This document shows, in pieces, positions 57,055 through 64,000 of a stretch of DNA of 64,000 bases. Numbering within the stretch: position 1 is the first letter of the stretch; every line of letters starts with the position of its first letter. Below the pieces are notes generated by a model. That model saw nothing but the letters and a program-made list of their open reading frames with translations, ran no database searches and was not told the DNA's origin. Source of the stretch: Phlegmacium glaucopus (taxonomy: Eukaryota; Basidiomycota; Agaricomycetes; Agaricales; Cortinariaceae); NCBI GenBank assembly GCA_015039465.1, contig MU130545.1, forward strand, positions 124,001 to 188,000, in the 5' to 3' direction. Made by a program: the position numbers and the translations under genes.

Positions 57055-57584
57055 GTTGTGTCTCTTGAAGACATAATCACACAGAACCACATCCGAAACC
57101 GTGGCAATTGGGATCAAAGAACTTAAATGGCGTGGAAGACTTTCGTTCCACATTCCTGCTTCCTCCCACACACCCAACGAAGCCCCACCACCTCCATTCT
57201 TCGTATTACTAGCAGAGGGAGCTCACAATCAGGCATCAGCTAAAACGCTAGTTGTCTACATCACCTACCTCATCTCTAAAACATTCGCATCCGCCGAAGA
57301 GGATTGAATTCATAAAGAATGATCAAAACCCATTCACGTAAATCTTAACATCACATATATCCTCTCTCTTCCCACTCTCCACGGAAAACACAGCTTCAGA
57401 ATTTGTCTCCCTTTCGGTATTCTCTTTTAGCCACTAAGAATATCTCGGTTTCGACGGCGATTTCTGTGATTTTGCCCCGCCTTACCCCTCCTGAAAGTAT
57501 GCCGTAGATTAAAGGCGTGCCTGGTTTTGGCTGGAAGTCTTTATCTCGTCGCTGATTTTTATCGGTTTTTAGATCAGTTGATTG
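57055..57584 (+). pseudogene. FOL3 3' fragment F4
   Basis: It matches FOL3 from the GIKETKWPGRLSFHT region to the stop, with the LADGAHNPASAKT motif changed (LAEGAHNQASAKT) and a large deletion between the MPWIKG part (where 'gccgtagatt' creates a stop) and the AGSLYLVADF part. Non-functional. Confidence 0.9.
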
Positions 57585-58227
57585 AAAAATTTCAACGATC
57601 TATGCATGTCTTTTATCATATACGCACTACGAGGGAAGCCTACATATAGTAAGGCACCCTCTTACCAAATGAGTCGATTTGGAAAAAGCTCAAGGCACGC
57701 TCGCGGCTCCATCAGCGGACGAACAGCCGGATACAACACATCCGTCGTCACGGACAAAGTTTCAAAGTAGGATCGGCGTCTGCCTTGGGGAGACTAGAGG
57801 AACTACTCCGTAACTCGTGAGGTGATTCCAGTATTAAGAGTACTGATTAAATAATTTTAGGCTAATGTTAGTAGAAATAAAAATATTATATAGCCTTTCG
57901 AGTGTATATCTAGCCCAAATAGACACATCATATTGTGATCTGACATTAAGCACAACCGACATACCACGTTACTACACGGCCATAGAACTGGTACGCACAG
58001 CCCGGGCGCGGTAGCTGTGTTAATTTCCCCTGCGAGTAGTTTAGCTATTGTAATTTATTTTATATACCTCTAGGCTGTGCTCTAGGCGAGTATCACTGAT
58101 GGTACAATGTTACCGTAAAAAAACGATCAAGCTTAAGCGTCAACAACTCCTGTCTAAAACATCTAGTGGAGGATACATTGAACTGGTGATATATCGTAAG
58201 TCTAAACTTCAAATTTTCCATCTTGAA
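57585..58227. repeat. Array spacer between F4 and X12
   Basis: The same kind of spacer as 16736-17295, with 'atgagtcgatttgg', 'tagcctttcgagtgtatatc' and 'ctgatggtacaatgttacc'. Non-coding. Confidence 0.7.
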
Positions 58228-58590
58228 TTACAGACCTTTCATGCAGACGTAACCGAGAAAGTTCCGGAACCAGCCTGCTATTTTACTTGAAACACAGTGA
58301 CAAGTATCCTTCCTCTGAGTCGTGCCAAGGTCGTCCATTGGATCTGGCGAAATCGATTCGGCAGGACCTGTCCTGTCTGCAGGTGGAATACAAGGAGTTG
58401 GATCTAAATGTGATATGTCAGTTGTTTTGTAGAGGCAGTAGCAAGAACTGATTTTACGGGGTGGAGGTTGGATACTACTAGTAGTATGCGTGTTGCATGA
58501 ATCTATATTCGTCCTCGTTCGACTGTGATCGAGATGATAACAGTCGCCGTGTATTTTCGTGTAGTTGTTGAATAAAGCGAATGTTGGCAT
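58228..58590 (-). CDS. Family X member X12, 102 aa, two exons, divergent
   Basis: Exons are 58458-58590 (133 nt) and 58228-58403 (176 nt), together 309 nt without a stop. The segment from exon 2 to the middle of exon 4 has been deleted, fusing what is left in frame. The product keeps the family start (FNNYTKIHGDCYHLDHSRTR), a shortened proline-rich middle, a DPMDDL acidic motif and the C-terminus SSKIAGWFRNFLGYVCMKGL. It is the most diverged copy, yet start, frame, splice site and stop survive. Function unknown. Confidence 0.68.
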   Translation of the reverse strand: MPTFALFNNYTKIHGDCYHLDHSRTRTNIDSCNTHTTSSIQPPPRKISSCYCLYKTTDISHLDPTPCIPPADRTGPAESISPDPMDDLGTTQRKDTCHCVSSKIAGWFRNFLGYVCMKGL

Positions 58591-58689
58591 GTAAAGGATA
58601 GTAAAATTTGAGGAGTTGGAGATGGATTTTTGTGGCACCCAGGCGTCGCTTTTGAAATTTATTTGAATCACGGCTAAAAATAGTATGGT

Positions 58690-60680
58690 CCATTGACAAT
58701 GACAGCGTGTAATTTCATGGTCCGAGGTCGGGGAGAGCCGCGTTTGAGGGAAAAGATCTGGAGTTTAAATTACAGCATTCGTGTCGAAGTGAATATGTTG
58801 CCGCCCTGCCTTCTGGCCAGCTTTCCTAAGTTTAATATTTTGCAGATAAATATATACTCATACATATACGAGATTTAAAACCTTCTGGGTGCTTCCATCA
58901 GCGTGTGACCATCTAGAAAGCAATGGCCACATATAAACTGCACCATAGAGCTTGGTTTATTATACATGGTTGTGTATTACATGCCGGCGGTACCCTTGAA
59001 CCGACTAAAAAGGTTTGAATAATTTCAATGTCACATCTATCATTATGATGGACATTATGAGAGTGAAATTTCAGGCAGTCTTCATTTGACAGTACTGACA
59101 GCGTCTTACGCTACTTCGGTTGTCTCCATCCTATATGAAAGTATATCATAACAACAGCTTTCCTTTAACAGCAGCGAGCGGATACCGCCGCGAAGAACCA
59201 TTCTTCTATTTCTGGGCGGGGGTTGGCGGCGTAATCTTGATGAAGGTAAAATCCGAGACCAATCAAGGCTCAAAAGTCTCCGTTCGACCAACGACAACCT
59301 GATCTTACGGTTCTAGTGACATTTAGGCAGTGTCCTAGGTTCAGGGAGAATAGTCCTCACATCCGTTCCTCGTTTCTGCGACAGTATGACGGTCTTGATA
59401 ACAATCCGCCTTCGTTGGACCGCTTCTCCCATCAGATGACCAAGAGGATCTCAGACATCGCCACCCTAATTGCATAGCCATAGTATAGCCATACGTTATC
59501 GCGAAGTGATTTTTGGAATTTGCGTGTGAATATACATGGATACGGTTCCTTTGAATATTGTTTGTTACCTTGCTGTAAAGCAAGGTTTCCACCGGGTCTA
59601 AATGAATATTGTCTATTTATATAATATTATAAAGATTCCGTACTGCTGTACGTTACTAGTATGGGATGTCCATCCGTGTGAACCTGATGCGGTGTTGAGG
59701 TTGAGTCACATTGTGCCCGCCTAAGCATACAGAAGGTCAGACTTAGGGTTTAGGGTTCAAAAAGATATTAATTTTAAGTTTTAAGTATGGCAAACGAACA
59801 TCTGATAGATCGACTGGACCGGGAACACTCGGAAACCGCATGATCATATAGTAGATTGTGGTCCTGGATTTCATTGGCATAGACATAATTTAATTTCTAT
59901 AATAGTCATGCATAGTTAAGTTACGAGACTATCGGTACAAGTTACAGGTATTTTCAAGCATTGATGAGAAGGAATGCGGGAGCTGATGAGAGCGTTCACC
60001 GGGGAGTGCTCGCTGATTTCCGTGGCTCTGGCGATAGGAGGGACGGCAGGGTCAGAATCCGGACAGGATTTGACATTTTTTGACCAGTGCAACACAATTC
60101 CTTTGTCCCAAATCTCTGAGCCTCAAACTTAAGTAATGTCTATTGAAAATTTTCACAGCAGGACCTGTCACATTTCCGCAATTTCCAGAAGGGTGATACC
60201 CAGTTTAAGGGTGCTATAAAATCGTTTCGAAAGCGGGCGGAAATCTTGAAGTAGAATCATGAAAATAGTTTTGTTCACACGCAGATGATAGGATATGCTC
60301 ATTCTAAGCCAGAATGGTGCTTTTTGAGGGGGCCGAGAGCAGTACAGACCTTTTTCGAGCCCTAGGAAACCTGATCTACCGATCTGGACAAAATTTTGAA
60401 AAATTACTAGGTCAACAATCCAGACATGTTTTCGAAAATTTTGGGAACCTAGGTGCAATCCGGACAACAATCGCGCTGAATCGCAACACCCTGTCCGGAC
60501 AAAATTTTGAAATCTCAGACCCTCTTGGCCTATTGCACAGGGTCCTTGACTTTCCTTAGTCTCGTATCAAGATCGTCCACTCCTTCCCCGAGCATCGCAT
60601 CATACCCTCAGGGCACCAACTGCGCAGTATGAGTAGAGTGCACAGGATGGTCCATATTTGGAAATGACAGCTCTGGCATG
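58690..60680. repeat. Repeat D, copy 2, with unique insertions
   Basis: This is the partner of 55806-56660, longer because of inserted unique DNA (about 59300-59780 and 60060-60560). No gene is supported; plus frame 60314-60559 and its antisense have no recognisable content. Two TTTAGGG-like words at 59745-59760 are too few to be a telomere remnant. Confidence 0.55.
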
Positions 60681-61164
60681 ACAGGCTTAAATTTTATCCC
60701 TATTCTGAGTTCTCCCCTTGTGTTGATATAAGTCGATTATAAGGTAGGGTAATGGAGATATCAAGGAGATATGCTGTGATGTCGTCATAAGGGTGTGATG
60801 AAACTCGACGGTTCGACCTTGTAACTCCTTATAACCAATGGCCGTCAGTTAGTTAGGAATATCCAAAAGGGATTAACAAAATAAGAAATCGGAATGTAAT
60901 ACTCATTTTGATAAATGAAATCCGATGCAGGTGCGTTTTCGTGTGTGGTTTCATGCATGGTTTCGAGTGTAGTAAAATACCTACCTCACAGTACTGCTTT
61001 TTTTTTACTGTAGAAATAGAAGTAGGCTGTTGCTAACGATATGAATACATGGATACAACAATACCATAAATGGAACTTAAAGGTATTTGTACCTGTTTAG
61101 CCATTCACCGTGTTACATACAATGTTCAAAATTACTATTCTCAAGCTACAGGCACCATAGTTCT
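60681..61164. other. No supported gene
   Basis: AT-rich sequence leading to FOL3 fragment F5. Nothing recognisable. Confidence 0.45.
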
Positions 61165-62118
61165 GCTGTCGACCGACCAAATTCCAAATCGTTTTCTCTG
61201 CTCTTTGTTCGTTCCAACCACCTCCACCGCAACCTATCCAAACCTCTGTCCCTTGCCTCCCATCCCCACTTCGTGCCCTCCTCACACTCTACGGCGCACA
61301 CCAGCTCGAGGATCTCGGTACCGCTCTCACAGTGATCAACGCTCTTCTAACTGATCCTTTGTGTGAAGAAAAGTTCATTCGCAACTCCACCCACAGATTC
61401 ACTTGGGTCTCTTAAAGATATACTCACACCCGAAACAGTGGCAACTGGGATCAAGGAAACCAAATGGCCTGGAAGAATTTCCTCCCACACCGTCCATCTC
61501 CCTCCCTGCTCCTCCCACACACACAACGAAACCCCACCATCCTCCATTCCTCGTATTAGCAGACGGAGCTCACAGTCCCGCATCAGCCAAAACACTAGGT
61601 GCCTACATCACCTATCTCATCGCTAAAATGTTCGCAATCCAGCAAAGAGAATTCAATTCATTAAGAATGATGAAGACCCATTCACGTAATCTTAACATCA
61701 CATACATCCTCTCTCTTCCCACTCTCCACCGAAAACACGGTTTTAGATTCCGTCCCCTTTGTTCTTACTTGGTATTCTCGTTTATGCCACTGATGATAAC
61801 TCGGTTTCGACGGCGATTTCTGTTTTTTTTTTTACCCGTTTTACCCCTCCCGGAGGTATGCCGTGGATTAAAGGCGTGCCTCCCACCGGGGTAAAAGCGG
61901 TAGTGGAGGAATTAATCTCTGATGCTGAGGTTTGGGTTGTTCTTGATCTTTACCCCAAGATTGAAAGTGAAGCGGAGGAAAGTGAGGGTGCGTTGGAGAG
62001 GTGGGCTGCAGGAAAGGGATGAAAAAGTGAGGAAGGAGTGGAAGAAGTCAGTTTGATGGTTTTGGTTGGAAGTCTTATCTCGTTGCTGATTGTTATCGGT
62101 TTTGGGATCAGTTGATAT
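61165..62118 (+). pseudogene. FOL3 3' fragment F5 (longest)
   Basis: It matches FOL3 from about residue 220 (the 'gaccaaatt.c.aatcgttttctc' part) to the end, so it holds most of the C-terminal half. The GAHQLDNLGTALTVINALL region is recognisable but shifted, LADGAHSPASAKTLGAYITY is open, and later parts are shifted by T-run changes ('tctgtttttttttttacc'). It has the acidic insertion (EAEESEGALER) that the intact gene lacks. Non-functional. Confidence 0.92.
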
Positions 62119-62885
62119 AAAGGAAGTCGTGATTTTGCAACGTTCTATGTACATTAATTATCGTATAAAATATCAAAAGTTTGCACTGCGAAGGGGCCTA
62201 CATGATAACTTGTTACTAATTAGTAAGGCACCCTTTCTAAATTCGTCGTCACACAGAAGTTCGTAGTATCGGCGTCTGCCCCAGGGAGACTAGAGGAACC
62301 ACTCCGTTGGGGCAAGGGATTCCGGCCGACTGCGCGGTATAGCGAACGAGCGACGATGTTATTCGTACATGTGCGTGCTACTGGGCTGCAACTCTCCGGC
62401 GATGCCATAACGTACTAGCTATATAATCTATTGCAATCGCATCTAATTCCTTTTACTATCTAACAATCCATCTGTTCCGGATTCCATTCTCGCTATTACA
62501 CCGTGACTCGTGGGGTTTTGCAATATTGAGTACTAATTATCAAATAATTTAGAAATAACAATATATTACACTATTTATAGCCTTTGACGCGGAGTGTAAA
62601 TCTAGCCCGCATTGTGATCTGACACTACGTTATTACACGACATGGGTACTGGGCACGACAGCCGCGTCAATTTTCCTCTGCGGGTAGTTTATCTATTTAA
62701 ATTTATTTTATAAACCTCTGAATCTCTAGGCGAGTACCACCGATGGTACAATGTTACCATAAAAAAACAATTAAGTGTAAGCATCTACAACCTCTTGTTT
62801 AGTAAAAAGATGTTGAAACGTTGACCGGTGATATTATTACATCTTTTTATTTTTATATTACATCTACTTAAATTTCCATCTTGAA
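62119..62885. repeat. Array spacer between F5 and X13
   Basis: Spacer landmarks occur in order: 'attatcgtataaaatatcaa', 'gtaaatctagcccgcattgt', 'gtagtttatctatttaaatt' and 'aaaaagatgttg'. Non-coding. Confidence 0.75.
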
Positions 62886-63500
62886 TTACAATTTTTTTAT
62901 ACAAACATAACCAAGTATTGTTTTGAACCAGCCCGTTCCTCTGTGAAAAACAGATTGACACAAATCTTTCGCGACGGGGGTGGTAGCGGCATTTAACGTC
63001 GTGCTGGTGTCATCCAATGAATCTGATGAAATATTTGAATGTGTGAACCACGGCGGAGCGGGAGGATATAAATGTTCGACATCATTGGATGTGGAAGTTG
63101 ACTATTATAATCTGAGTACATTACGCATGTGTTCGAATGAGTGCTTACCGTGCGACGCTTTCCTCGTGCCTGATGATGTATGGTGTCTGTTCGACCACAG
63201 TACTGTGAATGCCATGTTTATGGGGACCATTAAGATATAAAGCTTACCTGAAGGACCTGAGCCACCTGCAACCTGAGTACGTGGTTCCATGAGAGTTGGA
63301 TCTAAATGTGATAGCTTATATCAGTTGTTTTATAGAGGCAGAAAGCGAGATTTTTTACCATGACGAACAAGAGGTTGGCAGCTATGCGTGTTTTCAACAG
63401 TGTTGAATGAGTCTACATTTGTTCTCGTCCGACTGTGATCTGACTGGTAAACGTTGCCGTTAATTGTTGTGTAGTTGTTAAATAAGAAGAATTTTAACAT
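62886..63500 (-). CDS. Family X member X13, 149 aa, four exons, intact
   Basis: Exons of 142, 54, 38 and 216 nt, open from ATG at 63500 to TAA at 62886. One codon is gained in exon 4 (a second proline before WFTHSN) and two are lost in exon 1, preserving frame. Landmarks are NNYTTINGNVYQSDHSRTRT and GWFKTILGYVCIKKL; the usual CMK end is CIK. The shortened third intron keeps an AATAG acceptor. Function unknown. Confidence 0.73.
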
Positions 63501-63557
63501 GTAGGGGATAGTAGAAGTTGAGTTGGCGGAAACTCGAGATAGGCTTACTTAAATCAG

Positions 63558-63573
63558 GTGCTAAAAATAGTAC
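63558..63573 (-). promoter_or_regulatory. Conserved upstream element of family X (example at X13)
   Basis: Read on the minus strand, CTATTTTTAGC lies about 60-95 bases before the family X start codon in most copies (for example near 29550, 32925, 43175, 55485, 58675 and here), together with a conserved TACTATCCCCTACATG at the start itself. It may be the TATA-like core promoter. Conservation could also simply reflect recent duplication. Confidence 0.4.
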
Positions 63574-63589
63574 AAAATTGCCACGCTGC

Positions 63590-64000
63590 ACTATCGATTA
63601 ATCAACTCCAAGTTTTTTTTCCCAGATGGGATCTTGCACAGTCTTGTACTAATGATATCGGTCGCGGAAGTTGAAAAGTGACGCCTTAACGAGTCGACCA
63701 GGCGAAAAAGCCGACCAAGGCGCGGGATCATTGGATTCGTTAGGGGGCGACAAGTACAGCGACATGATTCGTCACCGGGATTGAGGAGCACCGCCAATCC
63801 TAAATATTAAATAGCGATCCAAAGCAAATTTTCAAGGATTAAATAATTTTAGGCTAATGTTAATAGAAATAACAATATTATAGCCTTCCAGTATAAATCT
63901 ACCCTAATAACTACATCATATTGTGATCTGGTTTTGGTCAACAAATAGGCATTCGCAATGGCAAGTAACCGAACTTGCAATAAACTTGACAAAGTCAAAC
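63590..64000. repeat. Array spacer running off the window end
   Basis: From about 63790 this matches spacer sequence that elsewhere precedes BEACH fragments ('ggctaatgttaatagaaata', 'catattgtgatctggttttg', 'ggcaagtaaccgaacttgca'). The array therefore probably continues beyond the window. Confidence 0.7.

Noticed and set aside
59740..59765. Possible interstitial telomere repeat (TTTAGGG words)
   Set aside because: Only two imperfect units; too few to indicate a telomere or fusion point.

Overview
The window looks like a nuclear fragment of a basidiomycete genome, most likely Agaricomycetes. The evidence is short introns of about 50-65 bp with GT..AG ends, an HMG-box factor and a seven-helix membrane protein of basidiomycete type, and a transposase-exonuclease gene of a kind common in mushrooms. 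I cannot name the genus. One run of 100 N (9324-9423) is an assembly gap. I saw no tRNA, rRNA or CRISPR.

Left part (1-14.1 kb): a gene-poor stretch of diverged duplicated DNA (1-4.6 kb); an HMG-box transcription factor (5399-7426) whose 3' end is repeated in decayed form just downstream; a small secreted protein (8782-9075); a BTB/POZ remnant; a TA-flanked miniature transposon (11054-11478); and a nine-exon seven-helix membrane protein on the minus strand (12312-14124).

Right part (15.1-64 kb): an expanded array. Its left end is an intact intronless dihydrofolate synthase (FOL3-like, 15114-16733). After it, an ancestral block of three items recurs many times: a 3' piece of FOL3 (+), a small four-exon gene on the minus strand that I do not recognise (here 'family X'), and a decayed piece of a BEACH-domain protein gene (+). 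I find thirteen family X copies. Nine keep a full reading frame across all junctions (X1, X3, X4, X5, X6, X8, X11, X12, X13), one has a single nonsense codon (X7) and three are truncated or scrambled (X2, X9, X10). Their indels are almost all multiples of three and all three stop codons are used, whereas the FOL3 and BEACH copies beside them are frameshifted. This contrast is the main reason to regard family X as a real, maintained and apparently undescribed gene family. Its function is unknown.

Mobile elements have inserted into the array. A 6.5 kb DNA transposon (33095-39626) has inverted ends, an 8-bp target duplication and a DDE-like transposase joined to a 3'-5' exonuclease; it is dead (two in-frame stops and a nested solo LTR). 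A 1.8 kb hAT-like element lies at 43606-45385. A PIF/Harbinger element (45697-49855) has perfect TTA duplications, an apparently intact three-exon transposase and a partner Myb/SANT gene that is split by about 1.3 kb of foreign DNA. A second TA-flanked miniature element (52193-52616) sits inside a FOL3 fragment.

All splice models were read by eye from frame continuity and consensus splice sites; no alignment or database search was run.
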